Positions 35,596 through 44,577 of a stretch of DNA of 64,000 nt are shown here, in pieces. Position numbers and translations under genes: made by a program. This DNA comes from Cyanobacteria bacterium FACHB-502. GTDB taxonomy: Bacteria > Cyanobacteriota > Cyanobacteriia > Elainellales > Elainellaceae. The stretch is from NCBI GenBank assembly GCA_014695325.1, contig JACJNZ010000035.1:1-64000 (forward strand), written 5' to 3'. Positions within the stretch are counted from its first letter, which is position 1; each line of letters opens with the position of its first letter. The notes beneath the pieces are model-generated. The model had not been told where the DNA came from, did not search any database, and worked only from the letters and a program-made list of their open reading frames with translations.

Positions 35596-36864
35596 ATGAC
35601 CACCGCTTCTGTCAGTGCCGAAGTCATTTCCGTTGGAACCGAACTCCTGCTAGGGGAAATTCTTAATACCAATGCCCAGTTTCTTGCCCAGGAACTTGCC
35701 CGACTGGGAATTCCCCACTATTACCAGACAACCGTAGGCGACAACGTGCTGCGGCTACAAAAGGCGGTGGCAATTGCTTGCGAACGATCGCGCCTGCTGA
35801 TTTTTACGGGCGGGCTAGGACCAACTCCCGATGATCTGACGACAGAGACACTGGCAGATTTTTTTGAAGTTCCTTTGATTGAACGATCGGACGTTCTGGA
35901 AGACATTGCCCAAAAGTTTGCTCGACGGGGACGGCAAATGTCGCCCAGCAACCGTAAGCAGGCGTTGATCCCACAGGGTGCTGAGGTGCTGCCTAATCCG
36001 GTTGGCACAGCTCCAGGTATTATCTGGCAGCCGCGTCCAGGACTGACGATCCTGACCTTTCCCGGTGTGCCCAGTGAAATGCAGGCAATGTGGCAGCAAA
36101 CCGCCGTGCCGTTTCTTGAGAGCCAGGGCTGGGGACAGGAAATTATTTATAGCCGTACCCTGCGCTTTTGGGGCATTGGAGAGTCGGTGTTAGCCGAAAA
36201 AGTAGCCGCCTTTCTGAAGCTGGAAAACCCGACGGTTGCACCCTATGCGGGCAAAGGCGAAGTCAGGCTGCGGGTTTCGGCAAAGGCAACGAGCGAGGCA
36301 GAAGCCCTGAATCTGATTCATCCCGTCGCGCAGCAGCTTCGTGATCTGGCTGGCATAGACTATTACGGGGAAGACGAAGACACGCTAGCGGTGGCAGTCG
36401 GGACACTGCTGAAGGCAAAACAGCAAACTTTGGCAGTGGCAGAATCCTGTACAGGCGGTGGATTGGGTCAGCTTCTGACCGCAGTTTCCGGCAGCTCTGC
36501 CTACTTCTGGGGCGGTGTGATTTCCTACGATAATCACGTGAAGATCAATCTGCTGGGGGTCAACGCCGACGATCTGACTCAGCAGGGAGCCGTCAGCGAT
36601 ATTGTGGCGCAGCAAATGGCGATCGGCGTTCGAGAGCGGTTGGGAACTACCTGGAGTTTGAGTATTACTGGAGTTGCAGGACCAGATGGGGGTACAGCTA
36701 CGAAGCCTGTCGGTCTCGTGTATATCGGCTTAGCGGGACCGGGAGCAGGTCAGGTTGAAAGCTTTCGGTATGAGTTTGGCGATCGAGGCCGGGAAATGGT
36801 GCGATGGTTGAGTACCTGCAACGCGCTAGATCGGCTGCGGCGGAGGCTGCTGTCCCGGAGCTGA
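35596..36864 (+). CDS. cinA: CinA-like protein (competence/damage-inducible, NMN amidohydrolase)
   Basis: Start at 35596 (MTTASVSAEVISVGTELLLG), 5 bp after the wecA stop; an ATG 36 bp upstream inside wecA is in frame. 422 aa, two domains. The N-terminal MoaB/COG1058 domain (FTGGLGPTPDDLTTET, FPGVPSEMQAMW) is followed by the C-terminal CinA domain (LAVAESCTGGGLGQLLT with the catalytic Ser-Cys region, GVISYDNHVK, SITGVAGPDGGT). Salvages pyridine nucleotides by deamidating NMN and hydrolysing ADP-ribose in studied homologues. Confidence 0.93.
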   Translation: MTTASVSAEVISVGTELLLGEILNTNAQFLAQELARLGIPHYYQTTVGDNVLRLQKAVAIACERSRLLIFTGGLGPTPDDLTTETLADFFEVPLIERSDVLEDIAQKFARRGRQMSPSNRKQALIPQGAEVLPNPVGTAPGIIWQPRPGLTILTFPGVPSEMQAMWQQTAVPFLESQGWGQEIIYSRTLRFWGIGESVLAEKVAAFLKLENPTVAPYAGKGEVRLRVSAKATSEAEALNLIHPVAQQLRDLAGIDYYGEDEDTLAVAVGTLLKAKQQTLAVAESCTGGGLGQLLTAVSGSSAYFWGGVISYDNHVKINLLGVNADDLTQQGAVSDIVAQQMAIGVRERLGTTWSLSITGVAGPDGGTATKPVGLVYIGLAGPGAGQVESFRYEFGDRGREMVRWLSTCNALDRLRRRLLSRS

Positions 36865-37107
36865 ATCAACACGGAATCGGCAATCCCTAAAGTAGACTGG
36901 AATCAGTCGTCTATTGAAGTTTGCCTGATTTGTCTACAAAAAAGTATAGGTATAGAGCAAAGTAGCAGGTAATTGTTGCTTCAATCAGGCGGATCGTTAC
37001 GGCAAAAAGGAACTAAGGCTTGAATCCTGGCAAAGGCGATGATTACTTCCAATTGCAAACTGCTCCGCATCACAGCACGTTTCTTTTGATACTGCTCGCT
37101 CGGAGCC

Positions 37108-38778
37108 GTGAAGGTGCATAAAAAACTGCCTCGGCCGTCTCGTCTGCAAATCAGTTTGCGTGCCAAGCTGCTGATTGGGTTTAGCATTGCCTTCAGCCTG
37201 GTCTTTGCTGGCGCATTTTACTGGTTTTACTCGTTTACTACAGAAAAAACCATGTCGCGGCTTCGGGCAGATATGCGATCGACACTGGAGGGCGCAAAAG
37301 CAGGCGTTAGCGTCGATGATTTGCTGGGGCTATATCAGCAGGGCGATCGCAACGCGACAGGTTTCTCGGATGATCCACGCTATGAAAAAATTCTGAATTG
37401 GTTTCAGGTCGTTCACAGCTTGGAGCCGCGTGTTTGGCTGTACACCTATGTGGTTGGCTATCCTGCTGAAAATCGACGGGTTGGGGTAGCGCAGGCAAAG
37501 CCAAACGAACGGGAGATTGTTTATCTGGTCGATTTGTGGGCAGCTTATGATCCGGCAAAAGCGTCAAAGTTTCTAGAGTCCGATCGTGCTGGCGGAGCCG
37601 CTTATCAGGTTTTGCGCGAGAAGAATCTGGTTGAGGAAAGCCGAATTTACACCGACAAGTGGGGAAGCTGGCTCTCAGCCGTCACGCCGCTACTGGATCA
37701 AGAAGGCAAAATGGTGGCGGTGCTGGGGGTTGATATCGAAGCAAGCTACGTGCTGGAGGTGCAGCAGGCAATTCGCAATCGTGTTTTGGCATCCTTCATC
37801 GTCACTTACGGTGTTTTGTTTATCCTGATCTACGCGCTATCTGGAATTTTGACTCAACGCCTGAGTGAACTAACCGACTCCTCGGAGCAAATTGCTGCCG
37901 GAAACTACAATCTCAGTCTTCCTTCGAGCAGGGTGGTTTTTTCCGATGAACTGGATGTGCTGGCGCAGGTGTTTGAGGATATGGTTAAAAGCATTCGCCT
38001 CCGGGAGCAGCAAATTCGGGAAGGCAAAGAAGTGGAGTACGAAATTCGTCTGGCTTTGCAACAGGAGCGAGAACTGAGTGAGCTAAAGTCTCGCTTTGTC
38101 TCGATGGTGTCTCACGAACTGCGAACGCCGCTCACCGTCCTCCGAACTTCGCTTGAACTGCTGGAGCGGTATAGCCATATCGCCAGCGAGGACAAAAAGC
38201 AGGAATACTATCAGCGATGTCGATCGGCAATTCACACGATGGCTCAACTGCTGGAAGATGTGCTGACGATCGGCAAAACTGAGGCAGGCAAATTGTCCTT
38301 CAACCCCGCCCCGATCAACCTGCACAAGTTTTGTTTGGAACTGGTCGAGGAAATGCGGATGGGCAGTCAGGCTAGCCATTTTCTAGAGTTTTCCTGTCAG
38401 GGCAACTGCAAAGAAGTCTGCCTGGATCACGCCCTGCTGCGATCGATTCTCACCAACCTACTGACCAACGCCATCAAATATTCCCCACCCGGAAGCACTG
38501 TGATGTTTAGCCTCACCTGCATCGGAGGAACGGGGATTTTTCAGGTGAAGGATAGCGGCATTGGCATTCCTCAAGCCGATCAGTCGCGCCTGTTTGAGCT
38601 ATTTCATCGCGCCAGCAATGTGAGTACAATTCGAGGCACTGGGCTGGGGCTGGCGATCGTGAAACAGTGCGTTCAGCATCACGGCGGTGACATCGGTTTT
38701 TCCAGCCAGGAAGGGATCGGGACGACGTTTACGGTCAAACTGCCGCTTTATAACGCCATCCCAACGGCTGTCGAATAG
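37108..38778 (+). CDS. Membrane sensor histidine kinase, dCache-like sensor + HAMP
   Basis: 556 aa with GTG start. TM1 at about 22-42. A ~180-residue extracytoplasmic sensor with a Cache-like strand pattern (EPRVWLYTYVVGYPAE ... MVAVLGVDIEAS) follows, then TM2 near 230-250, a HAMP linker and coiled region. HisKA has the phospho-accepting His in SMVSHELRTPLTVLRT (about residue 335). The HATPase has NLLTNAIKYSPPGS (N box), KDSGIGIPQ (G1) and GTGLGLAIVKQ (G2). All catalytic motifs are intact. No response regulator is adjacent. Ligand unknown. Confidence 0.93.
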   Translation: MKVHKKLPRPSRLQISLRAKLLIGFSIAFSLVFAGAFYWFYSFTTEKTMSRLRADMRSTLEGAKAGVSVDDLLGLYQQGDRNATGFSDDPRYEKILNWFQVVHSLEPRVWLYTYVVGYPAENRRVGVAQAKPNEREIVYLVDLWAAYDPAKASKFLESDRAGGAAYQVLREKNLVEESRIYTDKWGSWLSAVTPLLDQEGKMVAVLGVDIEASYVLEVQQAIRNRVLASFIVTYGVLFILIYALSGILTQRLSELTDSSEQIAAGNYNLSLPSSRVVFSDELDVLAQVFEDMVKSIRLREQQIREGKEVEYEIRLALQQERELSELKSRFVSMVSHELRTPLTVLRTSLELLERYSHIASEDKKQEYYQRCRSAIHTMAQLLEDVLTIGKTEAGKLSFNPAPINLHKFCLELVEEMRMGSQASHFLEFSCQGNCKEVCLDHALLRSILTNLLTNAIKYSPPGSTVMFSLTCIGGTGIFQVKDSGIGIPQADQSRLFELFHRASNVSTIRGTGLGLAIVKQCVQHHGGDIGFSSQEGIGTTFTVKLPLYNAIPTAVE

Positions 38779-38816
38779 CCTTTCTCCGAATTGTCCTTTC
38801 TACCGAATTGCCCTTC

Positions 38817-40289
38817 CTAAGTCCAACCGATCGCAGCGGTATTGATGACCGATCGCAGGTCAGGAGCCATTTCAACCGTGTAGTTAAACGGCGAACTGCC
38901 GGAAACTATTTGCGTCATGGCTGTACCGTCTGGGCGACGCGGAGCAAACCAGGAGTTTGCACGAATCACCAGATTGCCTGCACTATTTTGGCTAATTGCA
39001 GTGATTTCAAGGCTGTTGGTTTTGCCGTCGCTCAGCACCGCAGACAGGTAGGCGGCTTCGGTCATTTCTCCGCTAGCCAGATTGAGACGGGCAATCACAG
39101 CCGCTTTTGGTCCTCCTCCCTTGCCATAGCTGCGAAGCCAGGGCTGCACTGCACTACCGCTGACCCGACGAAAATCCTGCTCGGGTGTGCCTTGAGTTCC
39201 ATCTACGCTAAATACTGCATAAAGGTCAGTGCCGCTCCAGAACAAGCCATAGCCACGCCCGTCTGCTCCGGTCATCTCATAATTGGTTTTCACCCATTGA
39301 TTTGCAGGATTGCTGCTGTCAAAGCTGGCGACGATGGGATTTTGATTAAGGCTTGTTACCTGTTGAGTACCAATGTAGATCGTCTGGGTGCCAATCTGAA
39401 TCGAAGTGGCTCCCGTGGCAGCGATCGTAGCTTCGCTATCCGTGGGTAAAAACTTGAGACTACTCGTTTGTATGGAGGAGACTGACGGAGCAATAGGTGG
39501 GGAAACAGGCGGAGCAGGCGGAACCGATGGGACAGGTGGGGAAACAGGTGGATCGATCGATGACGAAGGAATGAGCGACGGATTTTGCAGCATGGCGATC
39601 GTTAGCCCGTCAGCGCGTACACTTCTCAAAATTGCCAGGTATTTTCCTGTCGCTATGTTTTGGACGATCGCACTCCCCGCCAGTTGCTCTGTGCCTGCAA
39701 TAACCCGAATTTGCTGCGAAGAAGTCTGCCCAAATTCCAAGCGGTCTTCGCCTAGGGTGAAGTCGGTGATTACACTCGCCTTCGCAAGCTGAACACTGCC
39801 CGATTGCAGCCTAAATCGATCACCGTTCGCGCCGCCGGTAAGCTGGTCTGTGCCACCATTTCCGATTAGCACGTCTGCCCCTAAGCCGCCAATCAGTCGA
39901 TCGTTGCCATTACCACCGATGAGATGGTCATTGCCTGCCTCGCCCGTAAGCTGATTTTTGCCATTGCCGCCCAATAGCCGATCATTACCCACCCCGCCGA
40001 ATAAGCGATCGTTTCCCTGTTCGCCCGATAGCCAGTCTGAGCCGCCCAATCCCCGAATCTGATCGTCGCCCTCACCCCCCCGGATGCGATCGGCGGTGGT
40101 ACTGCCCGTTAGTCTGTTGTTCAGGCGATTGCCAGCGATCGATCGTCCTGCCGAGAGCGATGAAAGCAACGGACTAGACTGGGCTTGTTGAGCAAAGAAT
40201 GAGTGGTTAGCAGATAAGGGCGACTCCGAAGACAGGCTGGTGATGGAATAAGTTAACCGAAGAGGCTGCGAAAATTCTGCTTCGAGCAT
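38817..40289 (-). CDS. RTX (haemolysin-type) calcium-binding repeat protein
   Basis: 490 aa, no signal peptide. Residues ~55-155 hold about ten nonapeptide repeats of the GGxGxDxLx type (GGEGDDQIRG, GEQGNDRLFGG, GGNGNDRLIGG), which form a Ca2+-dependent parallel beta-roll. A conserved post-repeat strand follows (DRFRLQSGSVQLAKASVITDF). A Pro/Ser linker near 240-270 (PPVSPPVPSVPPAPPVSPP) leads to a ~220-residue C-terminal domain (GYGLFWSGTDLYAVFSVDG ... FNYTVEMAPDLRSV). That domain looks like a cyanobacterial secreted beta-domain of unknown role. Type I secretion is expected. Confidence 0.85.
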   Translation of the reverse strand: MLEAEFSQPLRLTYSITSLSSESPLSANHSFFAQQAQSSPLLSSLSAGRSIAGNRLNNRLTGSTTADRIRGGEGDDQIRGLGGSDWLSGEQGNDRLFGGVGNDRLLGGNGKNQLTGEAGNDHLIGGNGNDRLIGGLGADVLIGNGGTDQLTGGANGDRFRLQSGSVQLAKASVITDFTLGEDRLEFGQTSSQQIRVIAGTEQLAGSAIVQNIATGKYLAILRSVRADGLTIAMLQNPSLIPSSSIDPPVSPPVPSVPPAPPVSPPIAPSVSSIQTSSLKFLPTDSEATIAATGATSIQIGTQTIYIGTQQVTSLNQNPIVASFDSSNPANQWVKTNYEMTGADGRGYGLFWSGTDLYAVFSVDGTQGTPEQDFRRVSGSAVQPWLRSYGKGGGPKAAVIARLNLASGEMTEAAYLSAVLSDGKTNSLEITAISQNSAGNLVIRANSWFAPRRPDGTAMTQIVSGSSPFNYTVEMAPDLRSVINTAAIGWT

Positions 40290-40680
40290 GATTTGTACCT
40301 TTTGCTTGACATCTACAAGTGCGCTGAAGTGCGACTGGCAGAGTCACCCTGTTTTAATGGACAGTAGGTAGATGAAGTAATTGGTTGACCTTTGCACCTA
40401 CTCTGATTTCACCTGATCTCACTTTTGTTGTAGTTGCAGGCAGATCGAATTCACCTCAGAAAGTTCTCTGAGGGCTATCTAAAGATTTCATGAAGTAAGT
40501 TTAAGCAGATGCCAGTTGAGTCCGCAGCGATTCGAGGTTTTCCAGCCCCCTAAATCTCCCAACTCTAGGGGACTTGGAAGCCAGCAGCGATCGGCTTTTT
40601 GTCAGAAGTGCCCCCCAACCTTAGGGAACAATGGAGAACTGCTGCAACTCCTCAAGCCCTCTCGTTAAACCGCCGCAGGT
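40290..40680. other. Spacer, no gene
   Basis: 391 bp between the RTX gene start and the DUF4864 gene end. Should carry the RTX promoter on its left side. Nothing else recognised. Confidence 0.3.
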
Positions 40681-41055
40681 TTATGTTCCTTCTCGATCGT
40701 TCGTCGTTTGCCCTTCGATCGGGACCAGTAAACAACCGTGGATTCGCCAGGTGCTATCGGGTTGCTGCTGCATAAGATACAGTGCCATAACCAGCTCGCC
40801 CTGATCGCTCATCAGCATAACTTTTTGGGCAGGCATGCCTTCGATCGTCGTGATGTCTTCAAAGATCACCGATCGTGGACGATACACTGGGGCATGACCA
40901 AGCCGAACCATCTGCATAAAGTCTTCGGGCGTCCCGCACTGTGCCTGAATTGCAGGACTGGCAAAGGCAAACGCCCCTGCCGCATCATCTTGCTGGAAGG
41001 CTTGAAGCTGGCGCTCAATAATGGAACGAATCGTATCGCGATCGGTTTGATTCAC
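40681..41055 (-). CDS. DUF4864-type small protein
   Basis: 124 aa. Layout DRDTIRSIIERQLQAFQQDDAAGAFAFAS, then PRSVIFEDI and MSDQGELVMALYLMQQQPDSTWRIHGCLLVP. It fits the DUF4864 / NTF2-like fold: an N-terminal helix with AFAxAS, then antiparallel strands ending in a W-I-x-G-C strand. Function unknown in the family. No signal peptide. Confidence 0.7.
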   Translation of the reverse strand: MNQTDRDTIRSIIERQLQAFQQDDAAGAFAFASPAIQAQCGTPEDFMQMVRLGHAPVYRPRSVIFEDITTIEGMPAQKVMLMSDQGELVMALYLMQQQPDSTWRIHGCLLVPIEGQTTNDREGT

Positions 41056-41120
41056 TCGGTTTAGCTGATGAGACAGAAGTCGATACAGGAAGACAGAAAT
41101 ATGGACAGTTGGAGTTAATG

Positions 41121-41402
41121 CTACTCAAACCAGTTGAGATTATCCCACGGCTGAACCGGGTCGGGCTTTTTAAGCTGGGTAGGCGGACGATCGCTGCTCC
41201 ATGCCCACCAGGCAGCCCCACACTGACACTGGTAAAATTCCTGCCACTTGCGGTGATGGTCTTCGGTAAAAACAGGCGCTCGACGATTGATCCAGACTTT
41301 TTGAGCGTCTAGAACCAGCGATCGGCAGGAGGGACAGCAAAATTCGGTTGCGTGAATGGCAGAGCGAGTCCAGCCAGGCGGAGTCAGAGCGAAAGCGTCC
41401 AT
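41121..41402 (-). CDS. Small zinc-ribbon-like protein, unknown
   Basis: 93 aa. Two Cys clusters, FCCPSC at 21-26 and QCQCGAAWWAW at 58-68, are spaced like a zinc ribbon. The ends are Trp/Pro-rich (ending QPWDNLNWFE). 65 bp downstream of it lies the DUF4864 gene on the same strand. Seems a real, conserved-looking small gene, but I cannot name it. Confidence 0.65.
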   Translation of the reverse strand: MDAFALTPPGWTRSAIHATEFCCPSCRSLVLDAQKVWINRRAPVFTEDHHRKWQEFYQCQCGAAWWAWSSDRPPTQLKKPDPVQPWDNLNWFE

Positions 41403-41686
41403 GCCATCAAGCCATTGAATAGTGAGATGTCCTTATCCTACTACTTTCTTTAGGCTAGAGATTTGGGGAGATAGGAAGATGAGGAGATAGGGGGATGGAG
41501 GGATAGCGTGGGAAGTTAAGCGGGGAAACTGAATTCCAGTAAATTGTGAACAATGGAAACAATTTGCGGCAGAAACAGCCCAGACTGAATTTATTGAAGT
41601 TTTAAGGGGTAGGTTAAAAGCGGAGATTTTGGGACTAAATTTAGTTCTGATGCCGAACGCCCTATCCTCAACCCAGCCAGCGCGCT

Positions 41687-43141
41687 ATGAGCTACCTTAA
41701 TATCCTTTCCTTTATCGGAATTTTCGCCCTTTGTGGAATTGCCTGGATCTGTTCTGAAAATCGCAGCCCTAAGTATTTTCCCTGGCGTGTGGTAATGATG
41801 GGTATCCTGTTGCAGCTTGTTTTGGGCGCACTGGTATTTGCGTTGCCAGGAACCCGCGATATTTTGAATGGATTTAGTCAAATTCTTGACAGTTTATTTA
41901 TTGCGGCAGACTTTGGTGCCAGGTTTATTTTTGGGCGCAACATTGTTCCGCTGCCCAATCAGCCTTCGGATGTGAATCTGGGCTATATCTTCGCCTTTCG
42001 TGCCCTGCCTACCGTCGTCTTTTTCTCTGGACTGATGGCACTGCTATATCGCTTGGGCGTGATTCAGGTCATTACCAATCTGTTCGCTAAAATTTTCTAT
42101 CGGCTAATGCGGCTGAGCGGGGCAGAGGCTCTAAGCGGTGCGGCAAATATTTTTGTGGGCATTGAGGCGGCGATCGTGGTGCGTCCTTTTATCACCAAAA
42201 TGACCCGCAGCGAACTGTGCGCGATTCTTGCCTGCTGCTTTGGCACGGCAGCATCTTCAACGCTGGCAATTTACGTCAGCTTTTTGCGACCCGTGTTTCC
42301 AAATATTCTGGGGCACCTGGTGTCGGCTTCGATCATGGCAATTCCGGCTTGTTTTGTGCTGTCCAAGATTCTGGTTCCCGAAACCGAGATTCCGCTTACT
42401 GCCGATGGCGTTCCCGACGAACGGGCAATGGCAACCCTTCAGGCAGACGGCATGAATCAATCGGAAACGGTAGCAGGGGAGCCGATCGAACGAACTAGCC
42501 CGATGGATGCGGCGATCGTCGGAGCGTTAGACGGCGTGAAAATGGCAGTGGCGATCGCGGCCGTGCTGATTGTGATTTTGGGACTGGTGTCGCTGATTAA
42601 CCAGTTCTTTGGCTGGCTGGGCAATTTGCCTGCCCCGATCGGCGGAGTATTTCAAGTGATCACGCTGCAAAATCTTTTGGGCGCACTCTTCCTGCCGCTC
42701 ACTGTGCTAACGGGCGTTTCGCTGGAGTGGAACGAGCTGTGGCAATCTTCTGTCATTATTGGACGGCGACTGTTTGAAACGGCAATTCCGCCCTATCAGG
42801 CACTTGCGGCGGCGGTACAGACAGGAGAGCTCGATAATCGTGCCCTGCTGATTGTCAGCTATGCGCTGTCAGGGTTTGCTCACATTCCCTCGGTCGGGAT
42901 TTTTGTTGGTGGCACGACTGCGCTTGCTCCTTCTCGCCGCAAAGATATTGCTGATCTGGGCTGGAAAGCTCTGCTGATTGGAACTTTGGCAACGCTCATG
43001 ATTGCCTGTGTTGCAGGGGTGTTTGACACCGGAAGCACCAGCATTTTAGGAACCCCTACCCCTCCGGCTGAGACTGTCCCCAGTCCGACTGCTTCCCCCA
43101 GTCCGGCTCCGGCTGTCCCGGCTCCTTCGCCCCGTCCTTAA
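41687..43141 (+). CDS. nupC: NupC-type concentrative nucleoside transporter
   Basis: 484 aa, about ten membrane segments. CNT-family motifs: FRALPTVVFFSGLMALLYRLGV, LSGAEALSGAANIFVGIEAAIVVRPFITKMTRSEL (split in the real protein by a helix hairpin), FGTAASSTLAIYVSFL and SYALSGFAHIPSVGIFVGG. Imports nucleosides using an ion gradient. The C-terminal ~40 residues are a Pro/Ser/Thr-rich tail (PTPPAETVPSPTASPSPAP) not part of the transporter core. Confidence 0.9.
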   Translation: MSYLNILSFIGIFALCGIAWICSENRSPKYFPWRVVMMGILLQLVLGALVFALPGTRDILNGFSQILDSLFIAADFGARFIFGRNIVPLPNQPSDVNLGYIFAFRALPTVVFFSGLMALLYRLGVIQVITNLFAKIFYRLMRLSGAEALSGAANIFVGIEAAIVVRPFITKMTRSELCAILACCFGTAASSTLAIYVSFLRPVFPNILGHLVSASIMAIPACFVLSKILVPETEIPLTADGVPDERAMATLQADGMNQSETVAGEPIERTSPMDAAIVGALDGVKMAVAIAAVLIVILGLVSLINQFFGWLGNLPAPIGGVFQVITLQNLLGALFLPLTVLTGVSLEWNELWQSSVIIGRRLFETAIPPYQALAAAVQTGELDNRALLIVSYALSGFAHIPSVGIFVGGTTALAPSRRKDIADLGWKALLIGTLATLMIACVAGVFDTGSTSILGTPTPPAETVPSPTASPSPAPAVPAPSPRP

Positions 43142-43241
43142 TCTGGAAAGGTGATTTGAGGCGGCACAATAGTAAGGTAGGCTAGGAGGCTGTCTCCTAA
43201 TCTTTTAACGCAATCAGACGCAGTGATTTGAAAAAACCGCT

Positions 43242-44264
43242 ATGACCGAATCACCGACCTCTCCTCCCGAAGCTTCATCCTCAAATGCCCCTCTAGAGAC
43301 TGACAGCGCAGCCAATCGCAGTGCGAAAGCTCGACAACTTCTGGGCATGAAAGGCGCACAGCCCGGAGAAACCTCGATTTGGAAAATCCGGCTCCAGCTC
43401 ATGAAGCCGATTACCTGGATTCCCCTGATCTGGGGCGTGGTCTGTGGGGCAGCCTCTTCGGGACATTACACCTGGACGCTGGAAAACTTTTTGATTTCAG
43501 CCGCCGCAATGCTGCTCTCTGGTCCATTGCTGACTGGATATACGCAGTCCTTGAATGATTTTTACGATCGCGAAATTGATGCTATCAACGAACCCTATCG
43601 CCCGATTCCTTCTGGTGCAATCTCGATTCCCCAGGTGGTGACGCAAATTCTGGTGCTGCTGCTGGGCGGGATTGGCATTGCCTATTTGCTCGATCGCTGG
43701 GCGGGTCACAGCTTCCCCACAATTACGGCTCTGGCGATCGGCGGGTCGTTTCTGGCATATATCTACTCTGCGCCGCCCCTGAAACTGAAGCAAAATGGCT
43801 GGCTGGGCAACTATGCGCTGGGCGCAAGCTATATCGCGTTGCCCTGGTGGACGGGTCATGCTTTGTTTGGCGACCTGAACTGGACGATTGTGCTGCTGAC
43901 GCTGTTCTACAGCCTGTCTGGTCTGGGCATTGCGATCGTAAATGACTTTAAGAGTGTAGAGGGCGATCGTCAGTTGGGCTTGAAGTCACTGCCCGTGATG
44001 TTTGGCATTACAACCGCTGCCTGGATTTGCGTCCTGATGATTGATGTGTTTCAGTCCGGCGTTGCTGCCTATTTAATGTCGATTCAGCAAAACTTTTATG
44101 CAGTGCTGCTAATTTTGCTGATCATTCCGCAAATCACTTTTCAGGATATGTATTTCCTGCGAGATCCGCTTAAAAATGACGTGAAATATCAAGCAAGCGC
44201 GCAGCCGTTTCTGGTACTGGGAATGCTGGTCACTGCCCTGGCATTGGGTTACGCCGGAGTATAG
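43242..44264 (+). CDS. chlG: Chlorophyll synthase ChlG
   Basis: Attaches the phytyl/geranylgeranyl tail to chlorophyllide a. 340 aa. An unstructured N-terminal ~45 residues precede a UbiA-type prenyltransferase with about eight helices. First Asp motif NDFYDREID (with the GYTQSLND lead-in), DAINEPYRPIPSG, and second motif NDFKSVEGDRQLG. LKLKQNGWLGNYALGASYIALPWW is highly typical of ChlG rather than other UbiA enzymes. 100 bp after nupC on the same strand, but probably separately expressed. Confidence 0.96.
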   Translation: MTESPTSPPEASSSNAPLETDSAANRSAKARQLLGMKGAQPGETSIWKIRLQLMKPITWIPLIWGVVCGAASSGHYTWTLENFLISAAAMLLSGPLLTGYTQSLNDFYDREIDAINEPYRPIPSGAISIPQVVTQILVLLLGGIGIAYLLDRWAGHSFPTITALAIGGSFLAYIYSAPPLKLKQNGWLGNYALGASYIALPWWTGHALFGDLNWTIVLLTLFYSLSGLGIAIVNDFKSVEGDRQLGLKSLPVMFGITTAAWICVLMIDVFQSGVAAYLMSIQQNFYAVLLILLIIPQITFQDMYFLRDPLKNDVKYQASAQPFLVLGMLVTALALGYAGV

Positions 44265-44577
44265 CAAAAACATCCGCAGGTCAGCTTGCTCGGTTGCGCT
44301 TTGTCCTGAAACAGATTAAGTTTGGATGAAGCGAAATGAAGGCGATTTGTCTTGTGGGATGCGCCCTAATTCTCCTGTCAGACAGATTTTCAGGTTTTCT
44401 GTCAGACTCCTATCGGTGTTGCTGAGCCTTGATGCAGTCGGGCAGAGGTTGGCTATGCTGATGTCTCGCTGCGAAATAGCAAGTCAAGTGCATATCGATG
44501 CGGCGATCTGCAACGTTCAGAGTTTGCATCTTATCGTTTGCGGCTTGCACTGGGTTGTGAGGAACTGAGGAATCAAC
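44265..44577. other. Spacer chlG / PBP gene, no gene
   Basis: 313 bp. The open frame on the plus strand here lacks coding character. Promoter of the PBP gene expected. Confidence 0.3.

Noticed and set aside
38808-39449. 213-codon plus-strand frame opposite the RTX gene
   Set aside because: Lies antisense to a clear coding sequence; composition follows the RTX gene's codon structure (shadow frame).
44326-44568. 80-codon frame before the PBP gene
   Set aside because: No coding-like residue pattern and no ribosome binding site.
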